Source: Psychrobacter sp. NG254 (GTDB lineage: Bacteria > Pseudomonadota > Gammaproteobacteria > Pseudomonadales > Moraxellaceae). From it: a DNA stretch of 64,000 nt. The DNA is taken from positions 62,001 to 126,000 of the forward strand of contig NZ_JADHDA010000006.1 in assembly GCF_015277735.1 (NCBI RefSeq), written 5' to 3'. Below, one piece after another: positions 20,480 to 31,571 of the stretch (positions within the stretch are counted from its first letter, which is position 1; each line of letters starts with the position of its first letter). The position numbers and the translations under genes are program-made. The notes below the pieces were generated by a model that saw nothing but the letters and a program-made list of their open reading frames with translations, ran no database searches and had not been told where the DNA came from.

Positions 20480-21361
20480 TTATGAAACAGCAGCAGCACC
20501 GCCAACGATTTCCGAGATTTCTCGAGTAATCGCCGCTTGACGCAGCTTGTTATAAACCAACTGTAAATCGTTAATAAGGTCACCGGCATTATCTGTAGCG
20601 GCTTTCATCGCAACCATACGTGAAGACTGCTCAGAGGCAATGTTTTCCATTACCGCTTGATAAACAATCGACTCGATATAACGACCAAGCAACTCATCAA
20701 TCAATGTTTTGATATCAGGCTCGTAGATATAATCCCAGCTAAGTTCTGTCTGTATGCCACTGTCTTCATCATCAAATGATCCCTCTGGTAGAGGAACCAA
20801 CTGAGTGACGGTTGGCTTCTGAGTCATGGCATTGACAAATCGGTTGTATACCACATAGATACGGTCAATATTACCGTTACTATAATCTTCAAGCATGGCT
20901 TGAACAGGGGCATTCAACTGCTCGAATGTCGGTTTGTCGCCATAATCCGTCACAGCCGATGTGACTTTACCGCCAAAGTTTTTGAAGAAACTGACGCCTT
21001 TGGCACCAATAACTGCAAACTCGGCTTGTACAGACTGATCTTGATACTCTTGAATACTTTTAGATAGGGCTTTGAATAGGTTAATATTCAAACCACCCGC
21101 TAGGCCACGGTCAGAGGTAATGACGATATAGCCAACCTTATTGACTGGACGCGATACCATATACGGATGCTTGTAGTCTGATGAAGCATGCACCAAATGT
21201 GAAATAACCCGGCGCATACTATCAGCATACGGGCGACCCACTTCCATGCGCTCTTGGGCACGGCGCATTTTACTTGCCGCTACCATCTGCATTGCACGAG
21301 TGATTTTCTGGGTGCTTTTAATACTGGTGACTTTGGCACGTATCTCTTTTAAGCTTGCCAT
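20480..21361 (-). CDS. atpG: ATP synthase F1 subunit gamma
   Basis: Rotating central shaft of F1. 293 residues. The long coiled-coil ends are typical: [20 protein letters not shown] at the start (with [17 protein letters not shown]) and the C-terminal [20 protein letters not shown]. The Rossmann-like middle has [17 protein letters not shown]. Located between atpA and atpD. Confidence 0.97.
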   Translation of the reverse strand: MASLKEIRAKVTSIKSTQKITRAMQMVAASKMRRAQERMEVGRPYADSMRRVISHLVHASSDYKHPYMVSRPVNKVGYIVITSDRGLAGGLNINLFKALSKSIQEYQDQSVQAEFAVIGAKGVSFFKNFGGKVTSAVTDYGDKPTFEQLNAPVQAMLEDYSNGNIDRIYVVYNRFVNAMTQKPTVTQLVPLPEGSFDDEDSGIQTELSWDYIYEPDIKTLIDELLGRYIESIVYQAVMENIASEQSSRMVAMKAATDNAGDLINDLQLVYNKLRQAAITREISEIVGGAAAVS

Positions 21362-21585
21362 AATGATTCCAATATAAGAGGGTTAAAAAGCATTGGCGCA
21401 TGCGACAATCAGTGAATATAAACATCAATCTAGTAGAATAACATTTTATATCTTTCGCATGACGCGATCTAATACCGGTAATGGTTAAAATAGTGACGCT
21501 TTGTTTTGGCAAAATCTGTTCAGACAACGCGCCACTTTATTGGCTATCAATAGCAGCCATAACCACTACGGCTTAACCCGTTAAA

Positions 21586-23130
21586 TTAATAACTGTGATT
21601 TTGTTTAAAGGTCTCAAGAGCTGACTTTAAACGACCTGCGATATCATCATTATAGTTCGCAGTGTCATCGATCTCACGCATCAATTCACTTTGCTCATCA
21701 TGCATATAGCGCAAGTATGCTTCTTCAAAAGAACCGATTTTTTCGACAGGAACGTCAGACAAAAACCCTTCGTTTGATGCATAGATAACAGCGGCTTGCT
21801 CAGAGATTGACATCGGCTGATACTGCTTCTGCTTCATCAATTCAGTTACGCGCTCACCATGATCAAGCTGTTCGCGAGTCGCGTCATCAAGATCTGATGC
21901 AAACTGAGCAAATGCTGCCAGTTCACGGTACTGAGCTAGCGCAGTACGAATACCACCAGACAATTTCTTAATGATCTTAGTCTGAGCTGCGCCGCCCACA
22001 CGAGATACCGAGATACCAGCGTTTACTGCTGGACGGATACCTGAGTTGAATAGGCTAGATTCTAAGAAAATCTGACCATCAGTGATTGAAATCACGTTGG
22101 TCGGTACGAATGCAGAAACGTCACCAGCTTGGGTTTCAATAATTGGCAGTGCAGTTAGAGAACCTGTTTTGCCAACCACTTCACCATTAGTGAACTTTTC
22201 TACATAAGCCGCGTTTACGCGTGATGCACGCTCAAGTAAACGTGAATGTAAATAGAATACATCACCAGGATATGCTTCACGACCTGGCGGACGACGTAGC
22301 AATAGTGAGATTTGACGATAAGCAACAGCCTGTTTTGATAAGTCATCAAATACAATCAATGCATCTTCGCCGCGGTCACGGAAGTATTCGCCCATCGTAC
22401 AACCTGAGTACGGTGCGATGTATTGTAGTGCTGCTGGCTCTGACGCTGATGCAACCACAACCGTGGTATATTCTAGGGCACCAGTTTGCTCAAGCTTACG
22501 TACAACGTTAGCAATGGTCGAGCGTTTCTGACCGATAGCCACGTATACACACTTAATGCCAGAGGCTTTCTGTGCGATGATCGCATCGATAGCCATCGCT
22601 GTTTTACCAGTCTGACGGTCACCAATGATAAGCTCACGCTGACCACGACCAATTGGAATCATAGTATCAACGGCTTTGTAACCCGTCATTACTGGCTGAT
22701 CAACTGACTGACGATCAATAACGCCTGGCGCAATTTTTTCGACTTTATCAGTCATTTTGGCATTGATAGGACCTTTGCCATCAATAGGGTTACCCAAGGC
22801 GTCAACAACACGGCCTAGCAGCTCAGGACCTACTGGTACTTCAAGGATACGACCAGTACAATAGGCTTTTTGGCCTTCTTGCAGCTTTAGGTAATCACCA
22901 AGTACTACCGCGCCAACAGAATCGCGCTCTAAGTTTAGAGCCATTCCGTAGACTTCGCCTTCAAACTCAATCATTTCGCCGTACATGGCATCTTCAAGAC
23001 CATGAATCTGCACGATACCGTCAGATACTTTGACAATCGTGCCTTCATTCTTTGCAGTTGCACCCGCATCAAGGTCTTGAATACGCTGCTTAATCAGGTT
23101 ACTGATTTCCGCTGGATTCAATTGTTGCAT
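21586..23130 (-). CDS. atpA: ATP synthase F1 subunit alpha
   Basis: Non-catalytic nucleotide-binding subunit of F1. 514 residues, the usual length. The P-loop is [15 protein letters not shown], with [20 protein letters not shown] after it and the arginine-finger region [17 protein letters not shown]. The spacer to atpG is 224 bases, wider than usual for this operon, with no gene in it. Confidence 0.98.
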   Translation of the reverse strand: MQQLNPAEISNLIKQRIQDLDAGATAKNEGTIVKVSDGIVQIHGLEDAMYGEMIEFEGEVYGMALNLERDSVGAVVLGDYLKLQEGQKAYCTGRILEVPVGPELLGRVVDALGNPIDGKGPINAKMTDKVEKIAPGVIDRQSVDQPVMTGYKAVDTMIPIGRGQRELIIGDRQTGKTAMAIDAIIAQKASGIKCVYVAIGQKRSTIANVVRKLEQTGALEYTTVVVASASEPAALQYIAPYSGCTMGEYFRDRGEDALIVFDDLSKQAVAYRQISLLLRRPPGREAYPGDVFYLHSRLLERASRVNAAYVEKFTNGEVVGKTGSLTALPIIETQAGDVSAFVPTNVISITDGQIFLESSLFNSGIRPAVNAGISVSRVGGAAQTKIIKKLSGGIRTALAQYRELAAFAQFASDLDDATREQLDHGERVTELMKQKQYQPMSISEQAAVIYASNEGFLSDVPVEKIGSFEEAYLRYMHDEQSELMREIDDTANYNDDIAGRLKSALETFKQNHSY

Positions 23131-23223
23131 TGCCTTGTTTCCTTTAATTTATGATAACTCGCCTACTGACTTAAATGCTCTTACTATCACGCAGACTTTA
23201 TATGACTGCGTTGATGAATGGCA

Positions 23224-23847
23224 TTAGGCAGTTAGCTGTGTTTTTAACTGTTGTAACTTGCCGCGCATCGAATCATCAATAACTTTGTCACCGACTTTGA
23301 TTGTCGCGCCTGCCAATAGACTTGGATCAACTGATTCGTGAATCACCACACTGGCATTAAGCGAGGCGGCGAGACGTGTTTTAATCATTTGACGTTGGTC
23401 ATCCGTTAATGGATAAGCAGAAGTCACATATGCGTCAAGCTGCTTTAAGCTTATTGCCTTGTGACGGCGATAATGCTCATAAACTTCAGGAAGCAGCGCC
23501 AGACGCTCTTGTTCTGATAACTGTTTAACGAAGTTACTAAGTGCTACTGATACTTTTGGATAGCTGGTGTTGCTGTCAAGATTTACCTCTTGAGCCCCAC
23601 CTAATAACTGCTTAAAAGCAGAATCATTAGCGCTAGCTACTTGCGTATCATAAAGATCGACCAAAGCAGCTGACTTATGCTCAGCAGAAACAGCTGGATT
23701 GTCTAACCAAGTACTGAACGACTTGTCATTGACAACAGTGCTAGCAACAAGCAGGAAGTTCTCCCACTCGGTTACTGCGCCGTTTTCGTTGGCATAGTCA
23801 AACGCGGCTTTAGCGTACGGTCGTGCTAAGGTTGATAAGTCAGCCAT
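23224..23847 (-). CDS. atpH: ATP synthase F1 subunit delta
   Basis: Links F1 to the peripheral stalk. 207 residues against 177 in E. coli. Family features: the start [17 protein letters not shown] and the C-terminal [22 protein letters not shown]. The extra length is in the middle helical part. Located between atpF and atpA. Confidence 0.95.
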   Translation of the reverse strand: MADLSTLARPYAKAAFDYANENGAVTEWENFLLVASTVVNDKSFSTWLDNPAVSAEHKSAALVDLYDTQVASANDSAFKQLLGGAQEVNLDSNTSYPKVSVALSNFVKQLSEQERLALLPEVYEHYRRHKAISLKQLDAYVTSAYPLTDDQRQMIKTRLAASLNASVVIHESVDPSLLAGATIKVGDKVIDDSMRGKLQQLKTQLTA

Positions 23848-23860
23848 GATATCCTCACAA

Positions 23861-24331
23861 TTACAGCTTCGCCGCCAGTTGATCTAGCATACTGGCATGT
23901 TTTTGCACATCGACTTCGTCTTGCAAAATCTTCTCTGCACCAAGTACAGCCAGTTCAGCAACTTGGGCGCGCAATGATTCACGTGCTTGGTTGATCTCTT
24001 GGTCGATAGACGCTTGCGCTTGTTGACGAATGCGTTCACCTTCCGCTTGGGCTTGTGATTTTGCATCTTCGACGAGCTGATTGGCACTTTTATTCGCTTG
24101 CTCGATTAGAGCGGCAGCCTTGGTCTTTGCAAGATCAAGTTCCTGCTGTACATTTTGCTCCGCGGTCGCCAAATCTGCTTTTGCTTTTTCTGCTGCATTT
24201 AAGCCTTCAGCGATTTTACGCTGACGCTCATTGATGGCACCGATAAGTGGTGGCCACACGAATTTCATGCAAAAAATCACAAATATTGCAAAAGCAATGG
24301 CTTGACCGACGAGGGTAAAATTGATATTCAC
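23861..24331 (-). CDS. atpF: ATP synthase Fo subunit b
   Basis: Peripheral-stalk subunit. 156 residues: one N-terminal membrane helix (residues 5-26, [25 protein letters not shown] region) followed by a long charged Ala/Glu/Gln/Lys-rich coiled coil to the C-terminus. Same length as E. coli b. It is 13 bases upstream of atpH. Confidence 0.96.
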   Translation of the reverse strand: MNINFTLVGQAIAFAIFVIFCMKFVWPPLIGAINERQRKIAEGLNAAEKAKADLATAEQNVQQELDLAKTKAAALIEQANKSANQLVEDAKSQAQAEGERIRQQAQASIDQEINQARESLRAQVAELAVLGAEKILQDEVDVQKHASMLDQLAAKL

Positions 24332-24448
24332 GTGATCACCTCTTTGTTAATGAAAAATCAGTTTCATTGATCATGTTTGGTAGTCAAATTTTGACTATAT
24401 TTGATAGAGAATCTCCGAATACCAAACATTTAGAACTGAGCTTTCGGA

Positions 24449-24715
<267 letters not shown>

Positions 24716-24730
24716 CTATTGAATGTCTAA

Positions 24731-25609
<879 letters not shown>

Positions 25610-25685
25610 TTATTAATCAACGATTTAATCAACTACCAAAAATATGGTTGTCATCTGATGAGGTTTGATCTATTCAATGGCCTCC

Positions 25686-25714
25686 CTTTTAGGTCAGCAA
25701 TCAAACAGTGTCAA
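25686..25714 (-). promoter_or_regulatory. Candidate sigma70 promoter for the atpBEFHAGDC operon
   Basis: On the minus strand a perfect TTGACA, 17-base spacer, then TAAAAG (4 of 6 for a -10 box), 89 bases before the atpB start and downstream of a terminator-like hairpin. Position and spacing fit, the -10 is imperfect. Confidence 0.5.
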
Positions 25715-25770
25715 AACACTCATGTAACCAACAACATCCAACCCATAGTTCTATTACTAATATGCAAGAA

Positions 25771-25801
25771 TTGATAGCTTAAGATAAATTTTAGCTATCA
25801 A
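25771..25801. repeat. Hairpin TTGATAGCT / AGCTATCAA
   Basis: Perfect 9-bp inverted repeat with a 13-base loop, immediately adjoining the next hairpin at 25800-25834. Position upstream of atpB suggests a transcript-end or regulatory structure. Confidence 0.55.
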
Positions 25802-25834
25802 AAAAGGGCTTATGATAATTCAGTAATAGCCCTT
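25800..25834 (-). terminator. Terminator-like hairpin between atpI and atpB
   Basis: On the minus strand AAGGGCT, 17-base loop, AGCCCTT followed by a T-run. It would stop atpI transcripts before atpB. Confidence 0.6.
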
Positions 25835-26295
25835 GCATTTTTATACGCAAAATTATTATATATGTGTCTGCTTATTTGCCATTTCTTGATGGCAAGCACT
25901 CAATGTGGTGCCCATAAGCAAAATATTTAGCTGCCTATACTAATGCAGCGTTGTATTCGTGTAAAGTCAATTGTGTTTTTTTTATCCATTGTATGAATAA
26001 GTTAACTGCTCAGTAACATTGCAACATCAGGATGTCTAACTCTGCACATACCATTAGGTGAAGACAAATTCATTGTCTATGATATAGGCGGCTAGATCTG
26101 CCATGCCCTATCACCAGATTAGTATATGCTGAACATCAAAGCTCATTAAGCAATCTTTATAGTCACTATTACTGTTTTTAGACAGTTATTGTACTTCGAC
26201 TTTTCGAATCAGTCATAGAGAAGTTGGACGGCAGGGTGACTTGCCAGTGCTATTAACAAAATATCTAACCAATCATATAGCGATTTTTATTAACA
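25835..26295. other. Non-coding stretch between atpI and atpB
   Basis: About 460 AT-rich bases after the atpI stop. I see no open frame with a ribosome-binding site and no recognisable RNA. In most gammaproteobacteria atpI and atpB are close together. Confidence 0.45.
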
Positions 26296-26694
26296 CTAGC
26301 GTATATGCCACAACATCCAACTGTGACTAATTTGCATTACCATAAAACCGATAAATAGCGCAGGCGCAGATAGGGGTTGTACGGTAATAAAAATTAGTGC
26401 GAAACCAAACACGGTCAATAGCCATTTTGCCATTTGACCTCGATAAAGCTGGCTAACGATATGTTGGCGCGCGCGATATCCAGTATACCAAAAGATAAAA
26501 AAGGCAAACACTGCTTGAGTAACAAAACTCAGTAGCGCACCAATGGCGGCGCTTTTCGCAGTAACAAGCTCACCACTAAGCCAAATATTATCAACGATCC
26601 AAGCAATAATAATAAGGATAAATAATATCCATGCTTGACGCTTTATATAAATGGCGATTTTATCTTTTTGCGTGCGTTTGGCAGGCTTGGTCAT
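26296..26694 (-). CDS. atpI: ATP synthase assembly protein AtpI
   Basis: Small membrane protein that helps assemble the c ring and the ATP synthase. 132 residues with four hydrophobic segments and a basic N-terminus (TKPAKRTQKDK). The segment KSAAIGALLSFVTQAVFAFF matches the AtpI pattern. Position upstream of atpB supports the call, although a 0.7-kb gap with a hairpin separates them. Confidence 0.82.
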   Translation of the reverse strand: MTKPAKRTQKDKIAIYIKRQAWILFILIIIAWIVDNIWLSGELVTAKSAAIGALLSFVTQAVFAFFIFWYTGYRARQHIVSQLYRGQMAKWLLTVFGFALIFITVQPLSAPALFIGFMVMQISHSWMLWHIR

Positions 26695-26877
26695 CGGTAT
26701 TCCTATAGCCTTGCAGCATTGGGATAATATAACATACTTAAGATGCTTTTATCCGTAAATGACTTTTTACTCTACAGGTATTACCTTTTAACCAAAATAA
26801 AACGCCACTTATTATAAGTAGACCGCGGATATTAAGCAAGTAAAATATGCCTTTTATCAGTCACCTAAAGCGTCTGA

Positions 26878-26951
26878 CTAGGATTATTGTGTCACTTGGT
26901 CTTTCATACACCCTTAAGACAAAGCAATAATCTGATGATGAATAATCCTAG
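26878..26951. repeat. 11-bp inverted repeat bounding a 74-bp segment
   Basis: CTAGGATTATT at 26878-26888 and AATAATCCTAG at 26941-26951 are perfect inverted repeats with a 52-base interior. A second complement, CAATAATC near 26926, could pair with the same left arm. It lies just after the znuA stop, on the minus-strand downstream side, without a T-run. Confidence 0.6.
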
Positions 26952-26975
26952 AAGCGTGGCGATTGGATCAGCGAC

Positions 26976-27821
26976 TTATGAGATACATTGAGATATTTGT
27001 TGAGCCATCATGCGCCAGCCATCGACGAAGTCTTTACTGGCACTCATGTCTTCGACTTGAACCGTTGTCTCAAGTGGTTGCAACTTGGCAAGCAGTCCTT
27101 TAGAGGCAACGCTCTGATTGATCATACACATTCGTGTAGAAGGACGATGCTCATTCAACCACCGTAACTGACTGGCTTTTGGCGAGATATGATGGTCTGG
27201 ACTCAGACTGCCTGCCAATGTGATATTCGTTGCTTTTTCAATATACTGGTAAGCATCATGATAGGCCCAATAAGGACGATTTTTTTGTGCCGCTTGCTTT
27301 TGGATGTCAGCAACTTCTTTATCCATACGTGCTGCAAACTTTTTGACATTGGCTTGATAAGTGCTTGTATACTCCGGATTGGCGTGGCTATGAATGACCG
27401 CCAATGCACGGGTAATGGCTTTGGCGTTTTCAGGATCTAACCAAATATGTGGATCAAGAGTGCCTGCAATTGCTGCACCTTTCACATCACGAAGTGGATA
27501 GCGGTTAAAGGCCTTAAAATCAAACAGGGAGATAGCATTAGGTGCCGTCTCTAAACTACCCGCTAGGCTGTTTTCTAATAAAGGTCCAAACCAAACAACA
27601 AATTTACTGTCTTTAATGGCCTTCATATCGCTTGGGCTGATGCTACCATGATGTCCTACATCACCTGCTTGCAGAATTCTATTGGCTGAGGGCGTCCCCT
27701 CAGTGACAGCCTCACTGAGTAAAAACATTGGGTAATTGCTCACACTCACAGTTGCGGCTTGAGCGTTTAGCGTCAAAACCCCTAGCACAGCGCTAGCAAT
27801 AAGTAGGCGTTTTAGTTTCAT
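26976..27821 (-). CDS. znuA: Zinc ABC transporter substrate-binding protein ZnuA
   Basis: Periplasmic zinc-binding protein of ZnuABC. 281 residues from ATG 27821; signal peptide MKLKRLLIASAVLGVLTLNA with cleavage near AQA-ATV. Candidate zinc ligands are in VGHHG, DPHIWLDPE and YHDAYQY. The His-rich acidic loop found in many ZnuA proteins is absent, and the usual SPHDYxLRPSD-type motif is replaced by GHHGSISPSD. Two cysteines (CMINQS and QCIS) could form the usual disulfide. A longer start at 27857 is possible but would bury the signal peptide. Divergent from zur-znuCB across a Zur-type operator. Confidence 0.9.
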   Translation of the reverse strand: MKLKRLLIASAVLGVLTLNAQAATVSVSNYPMFLLSEAVTEGTPSANRILQAGDVGHHGSISPSDMKAIKDSKFVVWFGPLLENSLAGSLETAPNAISLFDFKAFNRYPLRDVKGAAIAGTLDPHIWLDPENAKAITRALAVIHSHANPEYTSTYQANVKKFAARMDKEVADIQKQAAQKNRPYWAYHDAYQYIEKATNITLAGSLSPDHHISPKASQLRWLNEHRPSTRMCMINQSVASKGLLAKLQPLETTVQVEDMSASKDFVDGWRMMAQQISQCIS

Positions 27822-27995
27822 AACTGGACATAGTAAATGATTAAAAGCTGAGTTCATAGTTGGTATCTTTGCTATATAGGTGATGAAAAGTAAGTGGTGG
27901 CGTGATGGTCATCATAGTGTTGAAACATCATATTGGATAAAAACAGAATAGATACCAGATAGCTCAAGACAGCTTATCTGCTTTTCGTTTTAGTA

Positions 27996-28010
27996 TGTTA
28001 TACTATAACA
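27996..28010. promoter_or_regulatory. Zur-type operator (zinc uptake regulator box)
   Basis: TGTTATACTATAACA is a 15-base palindrome, perfect apart from its central base, and matches the gammaproteobacterial Zur core (GTTATA-N-TATAAC). It lies between divergent znuA and zur and overlaps the -35/spacer region of a TATAAT promoter (28019-28024) directed at zur. Confidence 0.87.
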
Positions 28011-28018
28011 ATAAAAAA

Positions 28019-28024
28019 TATAAT
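28019..28024 (+). promoter_or_regulatory. -10 box of the zur-znuCB promoter
   Basis: Perfect TATAAT, 34 bases before the zur start. The -35 at 17-base spacing (TGTTAT) is weak and is part of the Zur operator, so binding would block RNA polymerase. Confidence 0.6.
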
Positions 28025-28057
28025 AGAACAGCCATTTTATTTTTAGGAGTCTGCACC

Positions 28058-28585
28058 ATGTCTAGCCACTCATCAGTTTGTGAACATTTACATGATGCGC
28101 AGGACTTTACGCCGCACGATGTAATAGAACGTTTGGCCGAGGCCAAAGAGCAATGCCGTCTAAACGGATCACGCTTTACATCCTTGCGTCAGCAGATATA
28201 TCAACTGGTTTTAGAAGCCAATAAGCCGATTGGCGCTTATGACTTGATTACTTTGTTGCAGCAGACACGCTCAACCACCACAGACAATGACACCAGTGAC
28301 TCGGTGCAAAAAAACGTCGCACCGCCAACGGTCTACCGCAGTTTGGAGTTTTTGTTGGCAGAAGGCCTGATTCATCAGTTGACTTCAATCAATGCGTATG
28401 TCGCTTGCTGCCATCCAAGAGCGCACCATACGGCGGCCTTTTTAATCTGTGAGCAATGCAAGCGGGTGCAAGAGTGCAGCAGCTTACCTGTACAAGAGAT
28501 GATGAATTTTGCTGAGCAAGACGTAGGCTTTACGGTGGCACGCAGTGTTATTGAATTGAGTGGGCGTTGCCAAGTTTGCAAGTAA
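28058..28585 (+). CDS. zur: Zinc uptake regulator Zur (Fur family)
   Basis: Zinc-responsive repressor, 175 residues from ATG 28058 with TTAGGAGT upstream; an earlier open frame from 27995 would run through the operator. The winged-helix recognition region is APPTVYRSLEFLLAEGLIHQL. Metal sites: the His/Cys stretch CCHPRAHHTAAFLICEQCK and a C-terminal CQVC, giving two CxxC pairs for the structural zinc. An N-terminal extension with H and C (HSSVCEHLHDAQ) precedes the DNA-binding domain. Leads the zur-znuC-znuB operon and is probably autoregulated. Confidence 0.93.
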   Translation: MSSHSSVCEHLHDAQDFTPHDVIERLAEAKEQCRLNGSRFTSLRQQIYQLVLEANKPIGAYDLITLLQQTRSTTTDNDTSDSVQKNVAPPTVYRSLEFLLAEGLIHQLTSINAYVACCHPRAHHTAAFLICEQCKRVQECSSLPVQEMMNFAEQDVGFTVARSVIELSGRCQVCK

Positions 28586-28687
28586 CACACATATACCGGC
28601 CATGAGTAAATTAAGCACCGATAAAGATATGCTCACTGTTACTGATGGTTCGTCCGTACTACCCTTTTATCTATTAGTTGTCATCTT

Positions 28688-29491
28688 ATGAGCCTCTCTA
28701 CTCTATCCCGTAATCAGCCACTGCCTTCTATTGCAGACAATGCTACTGCGAGCGATATTTGCCCGCTGCTGAGCTTAAGCAATATCAGCTACTATGTTGG
28801 CCAGCAACGTATTCTCTCAAACATTGATATTGACCTTGCTATCAATGAGACAGTGAGTCTTGTGGGGCCTAACGGTGCTGGCAAGTCAACGCTGGTCAAA
28901 CTCATTTTGGGTTTGATTGATCCAACTAAAGGCAACATTATTGCTCATCAACCACTGCAACTTGGTTATGTGCCGCAGCGGTTTTCGGTACCGCCAATAT
29001 TGCCGTTACGAGTCAGCGACTTATTGGGGCAAGCCAACAAAAACCGTTTAACCCATGAGCAGCGCCAATTTATATTCGATAATTTATCATTGACGCACTT
29101 GCTATCACGGCAAATGCTGCATTTATCAGGTGGTGAGACGCAGCGAGTTTTATTGGCTCGAGCATTGTTGGACAAACCCAATTTACTCATTTTAGATGAA
29201 CCCATGCAAGGGCTTGACCCTGATACTGAGGTTTGGCTTTATCAGTTTATTGATAAGCTACCGGACTTCTTGCGTTGTGCCATGCTGGTCATATCACATG
29301 ATTTGCATTGGGTAATGAAAGGCAGCCGCCGCGTTATTTGTCTCAATAAGCATATTTGCTGTGAAGGACAACCCAGTGAGCTTGCCATTAGCACCGAATT
29401 TAAAAAGTTATTTGGTCATTATTACGAGCAGCCATATGTGCATCAGCCACATGTTTGCCAGCACCATACCCCAAACGAGCTTGAACAATAG
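28688..29491 (+). CDS. znuC: Zinc ABC transporter ATP-binding protein ZnuC
   Basis: ATPase of ZnuABC, 267 residues. Walker A GPNGAGKSTLVKLILG near residue 59, signature LSGGETQRVLLARALL, Walker B LLILDEPMQGLDPDTE, and the switch histidine in LVISHDLHWVM. The His-rich C-terminus (HQPHVCQHH) could bind zinc. Between zur and znuB on the same strand. Confidence 0.95.
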   Translation: MSLSTLSRNQPLPSIADNATASDICPLLSLSNISYYVGQQRILSNIDIDLAINETVSLVGPNGAGKSTLVKLILGLIDPTKGNIIAHQPLQLGYVPQRFSVPPILPLRVSDLLGQANKNRLTHEQRQFIFDNLSLTHLLSRQMLHLSGGETQRVLLARALLDKPNLLILDEPMQGLDPDTEVWLYQFIDKLPDFLRCAMLVISHDLHWVMKGSRRVICLNKHICCEGQPSELAISTEFKKLFGHYYEQPYVHQPHVCQHHTPNELEQ

Positions 29492-29589
29492 CCTATAACA
29501 CCAAATACATGACAACGGTGTTGATCGCAGTGTTTTGACACTGATCAATACCGTTTTGTGCTTTTATAAAACTTTCACGGATATCTATT

Positions 29590-30408
29590 ATGACCACTTG
29601 GTTAGCCATCATTGCGCCTGCTTGGATTGCTGGCAGTATTTTAGCGCTACTATCAGCTCCCTTGGGCTGCTTGGTCTTATGGCGACGCATGGCCTTTTTT
29701 GCTGATGCTTTAGCACATGGTACACTCCTTGGTGTCGCCCTAGCCGCTTGGTGGCAATTGCCCATGGGTATTGGTGTTCTGTTAGTCAGCATCACGGTAG
29801 TATTAGGGCTGGTACTGATTGATGATGAGCGCTTACCTGCTGATGCGGTGCTGGCAGTCGTTGCGGTGTCGTTATTGTGTTTAGGCTTATTGACGTTGAC
29901 GCAGCTGACAGACCAGCAAGCCAATGTACTGGGATTTTTATTCGGAAATTTACTAGAGCTTGATTGGAGTGATTTGCCACTATTAGGCGGTAGTGTACTG
30001 GTGGGCCTAGGTCTACTTCGCTATATATGGCCGGCGCAAATCAAACTGGCAACTCATGAAGCATTGGCGCGTATACAGGGCATCAACCCAACACGCCAGC
30101 GGTTGTTTTTTATGGGGATATTGGCAGGATTTTGTGCCGTTGCGCTTCAAGCCGTCGGTAGTCTTTTAATCAGTGGATTATTAGTATTGCCAGCACTAAC
30201 CGCACGCTTGTGGGTCACTTCACCCAAACAAATGGTCATTGTGGCACTAATCATCGCCCAACTTGGTGTCACACTTGGTGTGTGGGGCAGTATTTGGTTG
30301 GATATTCAAACAGGTCTTTCTATCGTCTTAATATTAGCGGTTTTATTTTTCGTTGCGTTGATATTATCAAAGCTCACAAATATATCGTTTCGGTCAGCCA
30401 ACCGTTAG
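29590..30408 (+). CDS. znuB: Zinc ABC transporter permease ZnuB
   Basis: Inner-membrane permease of ZnuABC. 272 residues, about seven to eight membrane segments. The family stretch ADALAHGTLLGVALA near residue 41 and LLISGLLVLPALTARLW in the second half are visible. Last gene of zur-znuC-znuB. Confidence 0.95.
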   Translation: MTTWLAIIAPAWIAGSILALLSAPLGCLVLWRRMAFFADALAHGTLLGVALAAWWQLPMGIGVLLVSITVVLGLVLIDDERLPADAVLAVVAVSLLCLGLLTLTQLTDQQANVLGFLFGNLLELDWSDLPLLGGSVLVGLGLLRYIWPAQIKLATHEALARIQGINPTRQRLFFMGILAGFCAVALQAVGSLLISGLLVLPALTARLWVTSPKQMVIVALIIAQLGVTLGVWGSIWLDIQTGLSIVLILAVLFFVALILSKLTNISFRSANR

Positions 30409-30520
30409 TTTTGCCTTAACCATCTAGACAAAAGCGGTTCTTTGTTAACTTTTTATTAAACTTTATTTCACCAATATTACTAGAGCTTTGATTCACTTTA
30501 TGTTATAAACGTGCTTTAGC

Positions 30521-30571
30521 GCTATTGGCATTCACTAACTATATGTATTTGTGTTAGTTAATCCCAATAGC
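30521..30571. repeat. Nested hairpin after znuB
   Basis: Outer arms GCTATTGG / CCAATAGC (8 bp, perfect) enclose inner arms TAACTA / TAGTTA. No T-run follows, so it may stabilise or end the znu transcript in a factor-dependent way; function is unknown. Confidence 0.5.
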
Positions 30572-30669
30572 TGTCATACTTTATAAATGTATCGTTAAAA
30601 GTAGTGGCCCATTTATCCGTAATCATGCTAACAATATTCATTGTTGTGTTTCGATAAGGGACTGACCCA

Positions 30670-31506
30670 ATGCAAAGCTATCCTACGAATCAAATAAGTA
30701 CCCCAGATGCACAGCTCAATATTTTACAGATCACAGATTTGCACTTGTCTACTCCTGTCGTCAATGACAGTCATGATAATAACGCTTCGGCTTTTTGTCA
30801 GCACAGCTTTGAAAACGTGCTTCAGCAAGCGCTGAATGAAGATATACGCTGCGATTTGATTATTGTGACTGGCGACTTGGTCAATAGAGTAGATACTCAT
30901 ATCTACGATCACATCTTTGAGGTGTTGCAGTCTACCCAGATTCCTTTTGCCTGTATCGCAGGCAATCATGATGTGACTGATGAAAACGGTATGGACTTAC
31001 CATTTTTTCAGCGAGAGTTGGTTGCTCGGCCTGCTGATCGACGTTTGCTGAACCGTCATGCCATTGAGTCTGAGCATTGGCAGTTGCTTTTCATAGACTC
31101 CTCTATCACAGGCAAGGTCGAAGGAGAGATACGAGCCATCGATATTGAGTGGTTGCGTCAGAGACTAACTGACTGCTCCAAGCCTGCGCTGATTGCGCTA
31201 CATCATCATATTATATCGATAGACTCTGCGTGGATTGACACCCATATGGCACAGAATACCGAAAGTTTTTGGCAGAATATGGTACCGTTTGAACATCTGC
31301 AAGTTATCATCAGCGGCCATACTCACCAAGAACAGGTGCGTTATCGCCAAGGTGTCACCGTTTATAGTACGCCATCTACTTGTTATCAGTTCAAGCCCAA
31401 TGTGCAGGAATTCGCTTACGACGAAAGCGGACTACCTGGTTACCGTTGGTTGCAATTAGCCAACAATGGAGAGGTTGCAAGCTGGGTAGAAAGACTGGAT
31501 ACTTGA
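30670..31506 (+). CDS. cpdA: 3',5'-cyclic-AMP phosphodiesterase CpdA
   Basis: Metallophosphoesterase that hydrolyses cAMP. 278 residues, cytoplasmic. The binuclear metal motifs appear in order: ITDLHL, VTGDLVN, AGNHDVTD, ALHHH and ISGHTHQE. The C-terminal STPSTCYQFKPN is typical of CpdA. ATG with AAGGGA upstream. It stands between znuB and dksA with its own short AT-rich terminator. Confidence 0.92.
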   Translation: MQSYPTNQISTPDAQLNILQITDLHLSTPVVNDSHDNNASAFCQHSFENVLQQALNEDIRCDLIIVTGDLVNRVDTHIYDHIFEVLQSTQIPFACIAGNHDVTDENGMDLPFFQRELVARPADRRLLNRHAIESEHWQLLFIDSSITGKVEGEIRAIDIEWLRQRLTDCSKPALIALHHHIISIDSAWIDTHMAQNTESFWQNMVPFEHLQVIISGHTHQEQVRYRQGVTVYSTPSTCYQFKPNVQEFAYDESGLPGYRWLQLANNGEVASWVERLDT

Positions 31507-31545
31507 TGCCCGTATTTATAGCAAATATTACAATCTATCCTTTAG

Positions 31546-31571
31546 ATATCATAGCTTTAGATGATATTTTT
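31546..31571 (+). terminator. Weak terminator after cpdA
   Basis: ATATCAT / ATGATAT stem with an 8-base loop and a following T-run, 40 bases after the cpdA stop. AT-rich, hence weak. Confidence 0.45.

Noticed and set aside
29493..29924. 143-codon minus-strand open frame opposite znuB
   Set aside because: Shadow of znuB with biased Ala/Thr/Lys composition and no domain.
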